Source: Ciceribacter lividus
Lineage (GTDB): Bacteria; Pseudomonadota; Alphaproteobacteria; Rhizobiales; Rhizobiaceae
Assembly (NCBI RefSeq): GCF_003337715.1
Contig: NZ_QPIX01000003.1
Span: forward strand, 226,051 to 290,050
DNA length: 64,000 bases
Reading direction: 5' to 3'
A model generated the notes under the pieces. The model searched no databases and was not told the DNA's origin. It saw only the letters and a program-made list of their open reading frames with translations. The translations under genes were made by a program, and so were the position numbers. This document shows positions 35,575-45,773 of the stretch, piece after piece; positions within the stretch are counted from its first letter, which is position 1, and the number at the start of each line of letters is the position of its first letter.

Positions 35575-37047
35575 CTACTCGATCTCATGCCAGGTACGGC
35601 CGTCACGCTCGATGAGCGCGATCGCCTGGCTCGGGCCCCAGGTGCCGGCCGTGTAGCCCTGCGTCTTCTGCCCGGTTTCCTCCCAGGCGGTCAGGATCGG
35701 ATCGACCCACCGCCACGCGGCCTCGACCTCGTCGCGACGCATGAACAGCGTCTGGTTTGAGCGGATGACGTCCATCAGCAGGCGCTCGTAGGCATCCGGA
35801 TTGCGCACGTCGAAGGCCTGCGCGAAGCTCATGTCGAGCGAAACGTGGCGCAGGCGCATGCCGCCCGGTCCCGGATCCTTGATCATCAGCCACTGCTTGA
35901 CGCCTTCGTCCGGCTGCAGGCGGATGACGAGCTTGTTCGCCTCGATGCGGCCGGCGGCATCGCCGAAGATCGAATGCGGGATCGGCTTGAAGGTGATGAC
36001 GATTTCCGACATGCGGGCTGCGAGCCGCTTGCCGGTGCGCAGATAGAAAGGCACGCCGGCCCAGCGCCAGTTGCCGATCTCGGCCTTGATGGCGACGAAG
36101 GTTTCCGTGTCGGAGGGGCCTTCGAGTTCTTCGGTATAGCCCTTGACCGGACCACCGGCGGAGGCGCCGGCCTTGTACTGACCACGCACCGTCAGGCGCT
36201 CGACGTTCGAAGGGTCGATCGGCTTCAGCGAGCGCAGCACCTTGAGCTTCTCGTCGCGGACGGCTTCCGCGTCCATCGAGTTCGGCGCTTCCATGGCCAC
36301 CAGGCAGAGAAGCTGCAGGATGTGGTTCTGCACCATGTCGCGAAGCGCACCGGCCTTGTCGTAGTAGCTGACGCGGCCCTCGAGCCCGACCGATTCGGCA
36401 ACGGTAATCTGCACATGGTCGATATGGGCCGAATTCCAGAGCGGCTCGTAGAGGGCGTTGGCGAATCTGAGCGCCATCAGGTTCTGCACCGTCTCCTTGC
36501 CGAGATAGTGGTCGATGCGGAAGATCTGTTCTTCCTTGAAGACCTTGCCGATCGTGTCGTTCAGCACCTGTGCCGAGGCGAGGTCGCGACCGATCGGCTT
36601 TTCGACGACGATGCGGGTGGACTTGGTGATGAGGTCGAAATCACGGATCTTGTCGGCGATGTCGCCGAAGATCGACGGCGAGACGGCGAGATAGAAGGCT
36701 CGCACGATGTCCTTGCCGTCGTCGAGCAGCGTCTTCAGTCGGTCCCACCCCTCCGGCGACTTCGCGTCGACCGGGACGTAGAAGATGCGTGCACAGAACT
36801 TCGCAACCTCGGCGTCGTCGTATTCGCCCTGACGCAGATGCTCCTTGAGCGCGTTCTCCGCGAACTTGCGGTAGTCGTCGTCGGAGAGCGGCGTACGTGA
36901 CGCGCCGATGATGCGGGTCGGTTCGGTCAGCTGGCCGGCGAGCTGCCGGTGATAGAGCGCCGGCAGAAGCTTGCGTTCGGCAAGGTCGCCGGTGCCGCCG
37001 AAGACGACGTAGTCAAAGGGCTCAACGGGGATAATCTGGCTGCTCAT
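35575..37047 (-). CDS. zwf: Glucose-6-phosphate 1-dehydrogenase Zwf
   Basis: A 490-residue NADP-dependent enzyme that oxidises glucose-6-phosphate. The nucleotide motif GGTGDLAERKLLPALYH is near residue 18; RIDHYLGKE holds the catalytic His/Lys region. The start MSSQ at 37047 is preferred; an in-frame ATG at 37056 adds three residues. First gene of zwf-pgl-edd. The upstream region (37048-37147) is AT-rich (TCTAATCGATTTAAAAAAG). Confidence 0.96.
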   Translation of the reverse strand: MSSQIIPVEPFDYVVFGGTGDLAERKLLPALYHRQLAGQLTEPTRIIGASRTPLSDDDYRKFAENALKEHLRQGEYDDAEVAKFCARIFYVPVDAKSPEGWDRLKTLLDDGKDIVRAFYLAVSPSIFGDIADKIRDFDLITKSTRIVVEKPIGRDLASAQVLNDTIGKVFKEEQIFRIDHYLGKETVQNLMALRFANALYEPLWNSAHIDHVQITVAESVGLEGRVSYYDKAGALRDMVQNHILQLLCLVAMEAPNSMDAEAVRDEKLKVLRSLKPIDPSNVERLTVRGQYKAGASAGGPVKGYTEELEGPSDTETFVAIKAEIGNWRWAGVPFYLRTGKRLAARMSEIVITFKPIPHSIFGDAAGRIEANKLVIRLQPDEGVKQWLMIKDPGPGGMRLRHVSLDMSFAQAFDVRNPDAYERLLMDVIRSNQTLFMRRDEVEAAWRWVDPILTAWEETGQKTQGYTAGTWGPSQAIALIERDGRTWHEIE

Positions 37048-37147
37048 GCGAGGCATCTCTCAGTCGGAAACGTTGGTGCGTTTCTAATCTAATCGATTTA
37101 AAAAAGCCAGTGGGCCGATGCCGATTTCGCGCCTGATCGCGAAAAGT

Positions 37148-38434
37148 TCAGAACCTGTCCCTCAACGCATACCACGTAAGCGCAAGGAAGAGCAGCGGGC
37201 TGCGGAACGGCGGACCGCCCGGGAATGGCCGGATTTTCAGGTCCCGCAGGTATTCGAGTTCCGACGAACGGCCAAGCACCATCTCGCCATAGAGCTTGCC
37301 ACAGTAGTTCGACAACATGACGCCGTGGCCGGAATAACCGCCGATCGAGGTGACGCCCGGCATCACCTCGCGAACGAAGGGTTTGCGCGGCATCGTGATG
37401 CCGACCGAGCCGCCCCAGCCGTGGGTGATCTCGATCGTGCTCAGCTCCGGATAGATCTCGGCGATCTGCCGGCGGATATGGGCAGAGATGTCCCGCGGCG
37501 CGTCCGCCGTATAGGCCTCGCGTCCGCCGAAGAGCAGCCGGCCGTCGCGGGACTTGCGGAAATAGCGCACGACGAAACGGGAGTCGGCGACGGCCTCGCC
37601 ACCGGGGATGACGGTCGGAAATTTGTCGAGTGGCGCGGTCGCCCCGATGAAGGAGCGGATCGGCATGACATGCGCAGCGGTGACCGGCTCGAGATTGCCG
37701 ATATAGGCATTGGTGGCGATCAGCACGCGGTTTGCGGTGATCGTTCCCTTCGGCGTGTCGATGAGCGTCTTGCTGCCGGCCTGCCGGATCGCCGTTGCCG
37801 GCGTCATCTCGTGGATCGCGGCCCCGGCGGCGCTTGCTGCGCGTGCAAGCCCGACGACTAGTTTCAGCGGATGGATATGGCCCGTGCCGCTGTCATGGAC
37901 GCCGTAGTGATAATGGCTGGAGCCGAGGCGTTCGGCAGTTTCCTTCGCATCCATGAACCGCAGATGCGGATAGCCGTAGCGGGTTGCGGCAACCTCCGCG
38001 GTGTGCCGGTACTCCTTCTCGTGCCCCGGTTTGTGGGCGACGTTCATCTGCCCCGGCATGAACTCCATGTCGATCTGGTGTTCGGCGGCGAAATCGAGGA
38101 GGTATTTCTTCGCGTGTTCGGCAAGGTCGAACAGTGCCTTCGACCGTTCGTAGCCGAGTTCGGCTTCGAGTTCGTCGGGATAGGCGCGCTGGCCGGTGCC
38201 CAACTGGCCGCCGTTGCGGCCAGACGCCCCGTCGCCGATCCGGCTGGCCTCGATCAGGACGACCGAGACCCCGTCCTTGGCGAGCGTATAGGCGGCCTGC
38301 AGGCCGGTATAACCGCCGCCGACGATGGCGACATCGGCCATGGTCGAGCCGTCAAGCGCCGGATATTCGGGACGCTCGCCGACGGTCGCCTGGTACCAGG
38401 AAATCCCCGGCGCGATCGGGCTTTGCCAGGTCAT
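37148..38434 (-). CDS. puuB: FAD-dependent oxidase, gamma-glutamylputrescine oxidase type (PuuB-like)
   Basis: A 428-residue DAO-family flavoprotein. The dinucleotide motif VAIVGGGYTGLQAAYTL is at about 33-50, followed by SRIGDGASGRNGGQLGTGQR, a stretch typical of the PuuB/YcjA-type oxidases. The C-terminal GWGGSVGIT and GYSGHGVMLSNYCGKL segments complete the FAD fold. With the adjacent glutamine-synthetase-like gene it would oxidise a gamma-glutamyl amine. Start ATG 38434 has AGGG five bases upstream; a GTG at 38446 would overlap the neighbouring stop. Substrate inferred from pairing. Confidence 0.85.
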   Translation of the reverse strand: MTWQSPIAPGISWYQATVGERPEYPALDGSTMADVAIVGGGYTGLQAAYTLAKDGVSVVLIEASRIGDGASGRNGGQLGTGQRAYPDELEAELGYERSKALFDLAEHAKKYLLDFAAEHQIDMEFMPGQMNVAHKPGHEKEYRHTAEVAATRYGYPHLRFMDAKETAERLGSSHYHYGVHDSGTGHIHPLKLVVGLARAASAAGAAIHEMTPATAIRQAGSKTLIDTPKGTITANRVLIATNAYIGNLEPVTAAHVMPIRSFIGATAPLDKFPTVIPGGEAVADSRFVVRYFRKSRDGRLLFGGREAYTADAPRDISAHIRRQIAEIYPELSTIEITHGWGGSVGITMPRKPFVREVMPGVTSIGGYSGHGVMLSNYCGKLYGEMVLGRSSELEYLRDLKIRPFPGGPPFRSPLLFLALTWYALRDRF

Positions 38435-38442
38435 GGGCGCCC

Positions 38443-39879
38443 TCACACGTTCAACAGCAGGAATTCACGTTCCCACGGGCTGATCACCTGCATGAAAGTC
38501 TCGAACTCGCCGCGCTTCACCCCGGCATAGAGCCCGATGAACTCCTCGCCGAGCACCTCGCCGAGCGCCGGTTCGGATTCCATCAGCGACACGGCTTCGA
38601 GCAGCCCGCGCGGCAGCTCGACCGAACCTTCGTTCGCGGTGCCTTCGGACGCTTCTGTCGGTTCCGCGCCCCTGACGATGCCGAGATAGCCGGCGGCGAG
38701 CGAGGCGGCCAGCGCGAGGTACGGGTTGGCGTCCGAACTCGGCAGGCGGTTTTCGACACGGCGGGCGGCGGCATTCGACACCGGCACGCGGAAGGCGGTG
38801 GTGCGGTTGTCGTAGCCCCAGGCATTGTTGACCGGCGCCGACATGTCTGGCGTCAGCCTGCGATAGGAGTTCACATAAGGCGCCATCATGACCAGCGCCT
38901 TCGGCACGAAGGCCTGCATGCCGCCGATGAAATGGAAGAATTCCTTCGACGCAGACCCGTCCGGATTGGAGAAGATGTTCTTGCCTGTCTCCATGTCCAC
39001 GACGGACTGGTGGATGTGCATGGCCGAACCCGGCTGTCCCTGCATGGGCTTCGCCATGAAGGTCGCATAGATGCCGTGCTTCAGCGCCGCCTCGCGGATC
39101 GTGCGCTTGAACAGGAAGACCTGGTCGGCGAGTTCGATCGGATCGCCGTGGCGCAGGTTGATCTCGAGCTGGGCCGGACCTTCCTCGTGAATGAGGGTGT
39201 CGATCTCCAGCCCCTGCTTTTCGGAGAAGTGGTAGATGTCGTCGATCAGCTCGTCGAATTCGTTGATCCCGGCGATCGAATAGCCCTGACCGCCGAGGAT
39301 AGACCGGCCCGACCGGCCCTTCGGCGGATGCAGCGGATAGTCGGGGTCGTCGTTCATGGCGACGAGATAGAACTCGATCTCGGGTGCCACGACGGGTCGC
39401 CAGCCTTTTTCCTCGTAGAGCCGCATGACGTTCTTGAGAACGTTGCGCGGCGTATAGGAAACCTGGTCGCCGTTCGAACCGACGACATCGCAGATGACCT
39501 GTGCAGTCGGATCGGTTTCCCACGGGACGACCGAGAGGGTCGAGAGGTCGGGCACGAGCTTGAGGTCGCTGTCGCGCGGCTCATAACGGAACTGGCCGCT
39601 CTCTTCCGGATACTCGCCGGAAATCGTGTGGCGGTAGAGCGCCGAGGGCAGGGCGAGCGACGTATCGCCGGTGAACTTCGAGGTCGGCATCATCTTGCCG
39701 CGCGGCACGCCCGCGAGGTCCGGCGTGATGCATTCGATGTCCTCGATGCCGCGGGCGCGGAGCCAGGCGGTTGCGTCCTTCCACGTCTTCACGCCGCGGG
39801 TCGACTGGATGTCCGGGGGAATGCTTGCCTTTTTGGATGCCGCGCCGTGGGGTCTGAGCATTGTTTTCTTAGCAGGCAT
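38443..39879 (-). CDS. puuA: Glutamine-synthetase-family ligase (gamma-glutamylpolyamine synthetase type)
   Basis: A 478-residue GlnA-family ligase. Conserved metal/ATP segments are APEIEFYLVA, HEEGPAQLEINLRHGDP, FMAKPMQGQPGSAMHIHQS and RRVENRLPSSDANPYLALAA. It lacks the adenylylation loop tyrosine of GSI and has the N-terminal form of PuuA-like enzymes (gamma-glutamylation of putrescine or another amine). It lies directly before the PuuB-like oxidase. A true GlnA is not excluded by sequence alone, but the oxidase neighbour argues for amine catabolism. Confidence 0.85.
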   Translation of the reverse strand: MPAKKTMLRPHGAASKKASIPPDIQSTRGVKTWKDATAWLRARGIEDIECITPDLAGVPRGKMMPTSKFTGDTSLALPSALYRHTISGEYPEESGQFRYEPRDSDLKLVPDLSTLSVVPWETDPTAQVICDVVGSNGDQVSYTPRNVLKNVMRLYEEKGWRPVVAPEIEFYLVAMNDDPDYPLHPPKGRSGRSILGGQGYSIAGINEFDELIDDIYHFSEKQGLEIDTLIHEEGPAQLEINLRHGDPIELADQVFLFKRTIREAALKHGIYATFMAKPMQGQPGSAMHIHQSVVDMETGKNIFSNPDGSASKEFFHFIGGMQAFVPKALVMMAPYVNSYRRLTPDMSAPVNNAWGYDNRTTAFRVPVSNAAARRVENRLPSSDANPYLALAASLAAGYLGIVRGAEPTEASEGTANEGSVELPRGLLEAVSLMESEPALGEVLGEEFIGLYAGVKRGEFETFMQVISPWEREFLLLNV

Positions 39880-40006
39880 GTCTCACCGGTTGGGTTGTTG
39901 ATGGCGCCATCATAACCGGACTTCGCGAATTGGCGAGGGGGGAAACGACGTTGACTTTGCGGCGCTGATCGAAAACACAGGTCTTCTTTGTCACGGGGGC
40001 CGGGAC

Positions 40007-41188
40007 TTGGCACGTATATTTGATGTTGCTGTCATAGGAGCCGGAGCCGCCGGCATGATGTGCGCGCTCGTCGCGGGCAAACGCGGCCGCCGCGTAGTGG
40101 TCCTCGACCATGCCCGTGCGCCGGGGGAGAAGATTCGCATTTCGGGCGGCGGCCGCTGCAACTTCACGAACATTCATGCCGGGCCGAAGAACTTCCTCTC
40201 GGCCAATCCGCATTTCGCCAAATCCGCACTCGTCCGCTTCACGCCCGCCGATTTCGTCGCGATGGTCGATCGCCACGGGATCTCCTGGCACGAGAAGACG
40301 CTCGGACAGTTGTTCTGCGACGACAGTGCCAAGGACATCATCCGTATGCTGCTCGACGAGATGCGGGCGGCGGGTGTGGAACTGCGGCTTGGCGTCGAGA
40401 TTTCCGCGGTCGAAAAGGGTGAGGGCGGCTTTCGCCTGCAAACGACGGATGGAGAAATCCGCGCCGCTTCCGTGGTGATCGCGACCGGCGGCAAGTCGAT
40501 ACCGAAGATGGGGGCGACGGGCCTTGCCTACCGCGTCGCCGCTGACTTCGACCTCACGGTGACCGAGACGCGCCCCGGCCTCGTGCCCCTCACGCTCGAC
40601 CCGGCGCTGCTTGCCGAGCTTTCGCCGCTTGCCGGCGTTTCCGTCGATGCCGAGGTGCGGCACGGCAAGACTGCGTTCCGGGAGGCGCTGCTTTTCACCC
40701 ATCGTGGCCTGTCCGGCCCGGCCGTCCTGCAGATCTCCAGCTATTGGCGCGAGGGCGACGAGATCACGCTTTCGCTCGAGCCGGACGTGGATTTTGCCGC
40801 GGTGCTGAAAGCCGCGAAGAAGGAGAACGGACGTCAGGCCGTGCAGACCGTTCTGGCGCAGCACTTGCCGAAGCGGCTCGCCCAATATGTCGCCGAGCGG
40901 CAGAAGATCGAAAAGCCGCTCGCCGACTTGTCGGACAAGGCGCTGGAGGCGCTTGCCGCATTCCTCCATGGCTGGGCGATCAAACCGGCCGGCTCGGAAG
41001 GTTACCGCACGGCGGAGGTGACCCTCGGCGGCATCGACACGGCTGAACTCGACTCGAAGACGATGATGGCGAAGCGTGTGCCGGGGCTCTATTTCGTCGG
41101 CGAATGCGTCGATGTCACCGGCTGGCTCGGCGGCTATAACTTCCAGTGGGCCTGGGCCTCCGGCCATGCCGCCGGCGAGAGCGTGTGA
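40007..41188 (+). CDS. NAD(P)/FAD-dependent oxidoreductase, HI0933/BaiN family
   Basis: A 393-residue flavoprotein. FDVAVIGAGAAGMMCAL is the N-terminal FAD motif; KIRISGGGRCNFTN and ATGGKSIPKMGATG are family signatures; the C-terminus LYFVGECVDVTGWLGGYNFQWAWASG closes the FAD site. Biochemical role in rhizobia is unknown. The start is a TTG at 40007 with GGGGG upstream; no suitable ATG is available because the FAD motif begins at residue 5. Divergent from the glutamine-synthetase-like gene. Confidence 0.9.
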   Translation: MARIFDVAVIGAGAAGMMCALVAGKRGRRVVVLDHARAPGEKIRISGGGRCNFTNIHAGPKNFLSANPHFAKSALVRFTPADFVAMVDRHGISWHEKTLGQLFCDDSAKDIIRMLLDEMRAAGVELRLGVEISAVEKGEGGFRLQTTDGEIRAASVVIATGGKSIPKMGATGLAYRVAADFDLTVTETRPGLVPLTLDPALLAELSPLAGVSVDAEVRHGKTAFREALLFTHRGLSGPAVLQISSYWREGDEITLSLEPDVDFAAVLKAAKKENGRQAVQTVLAQHLPKRLAQYVAERQKIEKPLADLSDKALEALAAFLHGWAIKPAGSEGYRTAEVTLGGIDTAELDSKTMMAKRVPGLYFVGECVDVTGWLGGYNFQWAWASGHAAGESV

Positions 41189-41330
41189 TAGGCTTTTTCA
41201 GCACTTGTTAACGGGGCGGGCGCATGCTCGTCCGACGGGATACGACGATCGTCGTTGCGACATCTTGTCGAGTGGCGAACCGCGACAACCGTGGACTAGG
41301 TTGCTCAACAGTATTCGTGGGGTAGCAGTG

Positions 41331-41471
41331 ATGAGACAGTCAAATCGCAGAGCACGTGCAATCGCCATTGCCCGGACGCAGGACGATCGCCGTGTTCTTC
41401 TTCGGCGCACGGCCGCCCTCGGCTTCGCCGCCTGCTGCATCCTGACAGCCTTCGCCGTACTCGCCCTTTAG
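41331..41471 (+). CDS. Small putative membrane protein
   Basis: A 46-residue frame: an Arg-rich N-terminus (RRARAIAIARTQDDRR) and one C-terminal hydrophobic helix (AALGFAACCILTAFAVLAL). Codon third positions are GC-rich like real genes here. The ribosome site is weak (GGGG). It overlaps the 3' end of the opposite-strand gene 41340-41702, so only one of the two may be real. Function unknown. Confidence 0.35.
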   Translation: MRQSNRRARAIAIARTQDDRRVLLRRTAALGFAACCILTAFAVLAL

Positions 41472-41702
41472 GCAATACGGCGTCGCCGTCGCGCCGGCCT
41501 CGCAGCGGCTGGCCTTTCCCTCACAATCTGCGACGGGCGGTTTCGCCCGGCCGGATAGCCGGGCGAAGATCTTGCGCGCCCTGTGCCACGGAGCCTCACC
41601 ATAGCGCGCATAATAGGCGTCTTCCTCTGCGAGCGTCGGCCGCCGCGGCACCGGTCGCGAAGACAGCAGGCGGACGAGCAGCAATCCTTCGAATTCATAC
41701 AT
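41340..41702 (-). CDS. Hypothetical protein, Cys-containing C-terminus
   Basis: A 120-residue protein with a clear AGGAG ribosome site 7-8 bases before the ATG. The N-terminal part (MYEFEGLLLVRLLSS…EEDAYYARYGEAPWHRARKIFARLSG) has good codon usage; the C-terminal part holds six cysteines. No family recognised. The last 130 bases are antisense to the small membrane ORF at 41331. Confidence 0.5.
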   Translation of the reverse strand: MYEFEGLLLVRLLSSRPVPRRPTLAEEDAYYARYGEAPWHRARKIFARLSGRAKPPVADCEGKASRCEAGATATPYCLKGEYGEGCQDAAGGEAEGGRAPKKNTAIVLRPGNGDCTCSAI

Positions 41703-41793
41703 GGATGCATCTCCTTCGGGTGAAACACATCCAGCTATTTATGCTGCCAAATTTGCTTTATGAACCGACAGAAATGCACTAGGTTTTTCAGTC

Positions 41794-42663
41794 ATGAAAA
41801 ACCCATCCTGGGACGCCTACCAGATTTTCCTGCTCGTCGCTCGCCATGGCGGTCTTTCCGGCGCGGCCATTGAGACCGGGTTGAGCCCGGCGACCATCGG
41901 CCGGCGGATGATAGAGTTCGAGCGTCGCATCGGCCGTCCGCTCTTCGTGCGCAGTCAGGCCGGCTACGGGCTCACCGGCGATGGACGGCAGCTCCTCGAA
42001 CACCTGGGCGAGATGGAGGTCGCGGCCCGCCGCGTCGAAGTCTGGCGCGAGGAGGCCGCGGCTCCCGCGCTGGTCAGGCTGGCAGCTGGCACCTGGATTG
42101 CATGGCTCGTCAGCGAGAACTTCCCGGCCCTGCTTAGCGAGCGCGATCCGTTCCGCATCGATATCCACATCGCCGAGCAGCGGGCGGCGCTGGCGCACCG
42201 CGAATGCGACATCGGCATTCGCGCCTTCGAGCCGGAAGAACTGAACCTCGCCAAGATCCCGGCGGGCACGGCCGCCTACGCCCCCTACCGGGCGCGCAAC
42301 ACCGTAGATCACGGGCCTGCCCGCTGGCTGGCGGTGGATACCGAAAACGCGATCTCCGCCTATCTGCGCTGGCCGCATGAGAACAAGGCCGAGAATATCG
42401 TGGTGACCGTCAACCGTCCCCGCTCGCTGCGCGACCTTGCGCTTGCCGGGGCGGGGATTGCCGTTCTGCCGTGCTTCGTCGGCGATCTCGAACCGAAGCT
42501 CGAACGGGCCGGGCCCGAAATCGCCGAGCTGCGCCACCGCCAATGGATCGTGATGAACAACGACGACCGTCACCGGCGCGAGATCCGGACGGTCGCCGAC
42601 CGTCTGTCGCGGCTCTTGAAGGCGCACGAGGAACTCTTCTGCGGCAAGCGCCCGCTGGCCTGA
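41794..42663 (+). CDS. LysR-family transcriptional regulator
   Basis: A 289-residue LysR-type regulator. The HTH is residues 5-65 (AYQIFLLVARHGGLSGAAIETGLSPATIGRRMIEFERRIGRPLFVRSQAGYGLT), followed by an effector domain (about 90-285) of the less conserved type. It precedes the chemoreceptor gene by 188 bp and points in the same direction; a target cannot be read from the sequence. Confidence 0.88.
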   Translation: MKNPSWDAYQIFLLVARHGGLSGAAIETGLSPATIGRRMIEFERRIGRPLFVRSQAGYGLTGDGRQLLEHLGEMEVAARRVEVWREEAAAPALVRLAAGTWIAWLVSENFPALLSERDPFRIDIHIAEQRAALAHRECDIGIRAFEPEELNLAKIPAGTAAYAPYRARNTVDHGPARWLAVDTENAISAYLRWPHENKAENIVVTVNRPRSLRDLALAGAGIAVLPCFVGDLEPKLERAGPEIAELRHRQWIVMNNDDRHRREIRTVADRLSRLLKAHEELFCGKRPLA

Positions 42664-42851
42664 GGCATCGTGGACGCGGCCGCTCGCGTCGGCGTCGCGT
42701 TTGCAGGCAGACGTTCCGTACATTTGCACCCTTGCTTTAGTAGTATTTCATTCAGGTTTTTTTTAGTTCCCCGTGAGAGAAGCTTCTTCAAGGGCTCAAG
42801 TCAGGTCCGTTCACTTTGATCGAACACGACAATTCATGAGGGGTAAGGCTG

Positions 42852-45383
42852 ATGCTGGTTGACCGTCTGCTGGCGCGTTTCAAGATCCAGACCAAGGTTC
42901 TCGTCTTCATCTTTCCGTTCGTGCTGAGCATTTCGGCGGTGGGGCTCACCGGCCTCTATGCCTCGAACATGCTGCAGGGGCGTATGGACATCTCCAACAC
43001 CGTCCTGCAGACGCTGAGCGGGTTCAAGAAGGTCTATGTCTCGATGACGACCTTCCTGCAGGAGACGAACGGCGAGACCAGGGCGGCTCTCGAGGACGAC
43101 ATCAAAGCGCAGTCGGCCGCGCTCAAGGACACCCATGCGAACCTCGCAGGGCTTGAAGGCCAGGCGGAAATGAATGCGGCGATCGCCGGCACCGACGCGA
43201 TCGGCGTCAAGGCGGCGGACCTCTGGAGCCTGCACCAGGACGAGGTCACTCTGCACGCCGGACTTGAAGACGATCTCGCCGCACTGATGGCTGCCCGCGG
43301 CGAACTCATCAAATATGCGACGACCGTGCGCGAGGCGCTTGCCGCCGACGAGGCGAAAGCCAAGGGCCTGCTGCGGCAGGCGGAGAAGCTCAACCGTGGA
43401 GCGTCCCTCATCTCCAAGATCGTCACCGCTTACAACACGCTGACGACGCCGCAGGAGAAGATGGACCTGATCAAGAAGGAATTCGGCGACCTCGCCACCG
43501 CGAGCGCGGACATTACGAGTGTCCTGCCGGTCGACCAGGCCGCGCTCGGCAATGCGATCGCCGACAGCATCGGCGTGGTGAAGAAACAGATCGATCTCGG
43601 CGTCGTCAACGACGGAACCATCGGTGTCGTCGACCGGGCGATCAATCTTCTGCGTCCGGCCGGCATCAAGCTGCAGGGCGCCTCGACCGTGAAATCCCGC
43701 GAGGCGACGCGCGTCTTCGGTACGCTCGACCGGCCGATGGCCGAGGCGACGGCGCTGCTTGCGGCGACCCAGACGCTCGCCGATGCGGTCAATACCGTGG
43801 ATTCCCGCGCCTCCCGCTTCCTTGGAGCGCCGCAGGAGGAGAACCTTTCGCGCCTGAAGACCGCGCTCGACGGTCTGCGTGCGGACGCCGATGGACTCAT
43901 CGCCGATCCCGCAGTCGCCAAGGATGCCCATGAGAAGGTCGCTGCTCTGTTGCCGCTTGCCGACTCGATTGCCACGCGCGCCGGCGACCTTGTCGGGCTC
44001 GCGGTGAAGCGTGCCGAGTCCTTCAAGGCGGCCGCAAGCGATATCGACGGGATCTGGTCGAACCTCACCGCCTTTGCCGCCCTGCAACGCGAGGCGGCGG
44101 GAAGTGAACGCGACAAGGCGAACCGCATCTCGGCGAGCGCGACGATCCTCGGCGTGCTAATCGCGATCTTTGCCGGCATCGGCCTCGTCGTCACGTTCAA
44201 GGGGCCGATCACCCAGATCACCGCGGCCATGCGCCGGCTCGCCGCCGGCGATCTCGATGCCGGTGTGAATGGCGACGCCCGCGCCGACGAGATCGGCGAG
44301 ATGGCCCGTGCGCTCGGCGTCTTCAAGGAGAATGCGCTTGCCAAGATCCGCATCGAGGCGGAAAGCGAACAGGAGCGCGCCGCGGCGGAGGCCGAACGGC
44401 AGCGCAACGATCTCGAAAAGCAGGAGATCGACCGGCAGATCGAGTTTGCCGTCAACGCGCTTGCCTCCGGTCTCGGGCGGCTCGCCGACGGCGATATCTC
44501 GGCGATGATCGAGACACCCTTCGTCGGCCGGCTTGAGGACTTGCGCAACGACTTCAATCGCTCACTGACCCGTCTTCAGGATACGATCGGCACGATCATC
44601 ACCAATGTTTCCCTCATCCAGGGCAACGGTCAGCAGATGTCGCAGTCCGCAGCGGAGTTGTCGCGTCGGACCGAAGCACAGGCCGCCTCGCTGGAAGAGA
44701 CGGCGGCGGCCGTCGACGAGATCACGGTGACCGTGCGCTCCTCGGCCGAACGGGCCCGCGAGGCGAACGCGATCGTGGTTGCGACCCGCAGCAGCGCCGA
44801 GGATTCGGCCGAGGTGGTCGGGAATGCGATCTCGGCCATGGGCCGGATCGAGAATGCCTCGCAGAAGATCGAGCAGATCATCGACGTGATCGAGGACATC
44901 GCTTTCCAGACGAACCTGCTTGCGCTCAATGCCGGCATCGAGGCGGCCCGCGCCGGGGACGCTGGCAAGGGCTTTGCCGTCGTCGCCCAGGAGGTGCGTG
45001 AGCTTGCCCAGCGCTCCGGCTCCGCGGCGAAGGAGATCAAGGACCTGATCAACACCGCGGCTGCCGAGGTGGGCGGCGGCTCGCGTCTCGTCCAGCAGAC
45101 GGGTGAGGTTCTGACGCGCATCGGCGAACAGATAATGACCATCAGCCAGCACGTCGAGGTGATTGCCCGCGGCAGCCAGGACCAGTCGGCGGCGCTCGCG
45201 GAGGTCAACGACGCCGTCAACCAGATGGACCAGATGACCCAGCAGAACGCCGCGATGGTGGAGGAGACGAGTGCGGCAAGCAGCCAGCTCGCCTCCGAGG
45301 CAGATGCGTTGCTGGCTCTCGTCCAGCAGTTCCGCATCGATGGCCGGCAACAGGATCACCGGGCGGTCCGCCCGGCGGCCTGA
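42852..45383 (+). CDS. mcpZ: Methyl-accepting chemotaxis protein, McpZ-like
   Basis: An 843-residue transmembrane chemoreceptor. TM1 is about 15-38 and TM2 about 428-450, so the periplasmic region is nearly 390 residues, all helical in appearance, far larger than common 4-helix or Cache sensor domains. HAMP follows ([23 protein letters not shown]), then a second HAMP-like segment ([16 protein letters not shown]) and the signalling domain with the hairpin tip ([25 protein letters not shown]). There is no CheR-binding pentapeptide at the C-terminus. The helical, very long sensor matches S. meliloti McpZ; the name is by resemblance. Confidence 0.85.
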   Translation: MLVDRLLARFKIQTKVLVFIFPFVLSISAVGLTGLYASNMLQGRMDISNTVLQTLSGFKKVYVSMTTFLQETNGETRAALEDDIKAQSAALKDTHANLAGLEGQAEMNAAIAGTDAIGVKAADLWSLHQDEVTLHAGLEDDLAALMAARGELIKYATTVREALAADEAKAKGLLRQAEKLNRGASLISKIVTAYNTLTTPQEKMDLIKKEFGDLATASADITSVLPVDQAALGNAIADSIGVVKKQIDLGVVNDGTIGVVDRAINLLRPAGIKLQGASTVKSREATRVFGTLDRPMAEATALLAATQTLADAVNTVDSRASRFLGAPQEENLSRLKTALDGLRADADGLIADPAVAKDAHEKVAALLPLADSIATRAGDLVGLAVKRAESFKAAASDIDGIWSNLTAFAALQREAAGSERDKANRISASATILGVLIAIFAGIGLVVTFKGPITQITAAMRRLAAGDLDAGVNGDARADEIGEMARALGVFKENALAKIRIEAESEQERAAAEAERQRNDLEKQEIDRQIEFAVNALASGLGRLADGDISAMIETPFVGRLEDLRNDFNRSLTRLQDTIGTIITNVSLIQGNGQQMSQSAAELSRRTEAQAASLEETAAAVDEITVTVRSSAERAREANAIVVATRSSAEDSAEVVGNAISAMGRIENASQKIEQIIDVIEDIAFQTNLLALNAGIEAARAGDAGKGFAVVAQEVRELAQRSGSAAKEIKDLINTAAAEVGGGSRLVQQTGEVLTRIGEQIMTISQHVEVIARGSQDQSAALAEVNDAVNQMDQMTQQNAAMVEETSAASSQLASEADALLALVQQFRIDGRQQDHRAVRPAA

Positions 45384-45394
45384 TCGCGTCACCG

Positions 45395-45451
45395 CACAAA
45401 AATAAGCCCGCGCAGGTCCCCGGATTTCCTCCGGCCGGGGCTCGCGCGGGC
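45395..45451 (-). terminator. Terminator between mcp and the convergent small gene
   Basis: GCCCGCGC (45406-45413) pairs with GCGCGGGC (45444-45451), with an inner CCCCGG/CCGGGG stem. On the minus strand it is followed by TTATTTTTGTG, so it terminates the 45494-45739 gene and may also stop mcp transcription. Confidence 0.75.
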
Positions 45452-45493
45452 AAGTTCCGGCACCCATCGGGCGCCGGGTTGGGATATCTCGTC

Positions 45494-45739
45494 TCAGGCG
45501 GCGTTGCGGCCCTGAGTAACGATGACCGGGATCAGCAGGTCACCCCAGTTGCCGTCGCCGCCGTGATGGCGTGCCGAGCGGACGAGCTCGACGGATACGC
45601 CGGCGTCGACGGCCTTCATGACGGATTGGTTCAGGCGGTGCAGGTCGTTCGCGACCATGCGGATCATTGCCTGTTGCTCGGCGGTCATGGCCGATGCCTG
45701 TTCTTCTGCGCGTTCCTTGACTCGGGTCTGGGGTGTCAT
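45494..45739 (-). CDS. Small conserved hypothetical protein
   Basis: An 81-residue protein with an excellent AGGAG ribosome site. The N-terminal half is helical and charged (VKERAEEQASAMTAEQQAMIRMVANDLHRLNQSVMKAVDAG), the C-terminal half contains ARHHGGDGNWGDLLIPVIV. No family recognised. Convergent with mcp and followed by a terminator. Confidence 0.7.
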   Translation of the reverse strand: MTPQTRVKERAEEQASAMTAEQQAMIRMVANDLHRLNQSVMKAVDAGVSVELVRSARHHGGDGNWGDLLIPVIVTQGRNAA

Positions 45740-45773
45740 TGCATTTCTCCTCTTATATGCGGGGTTCTTGAAA

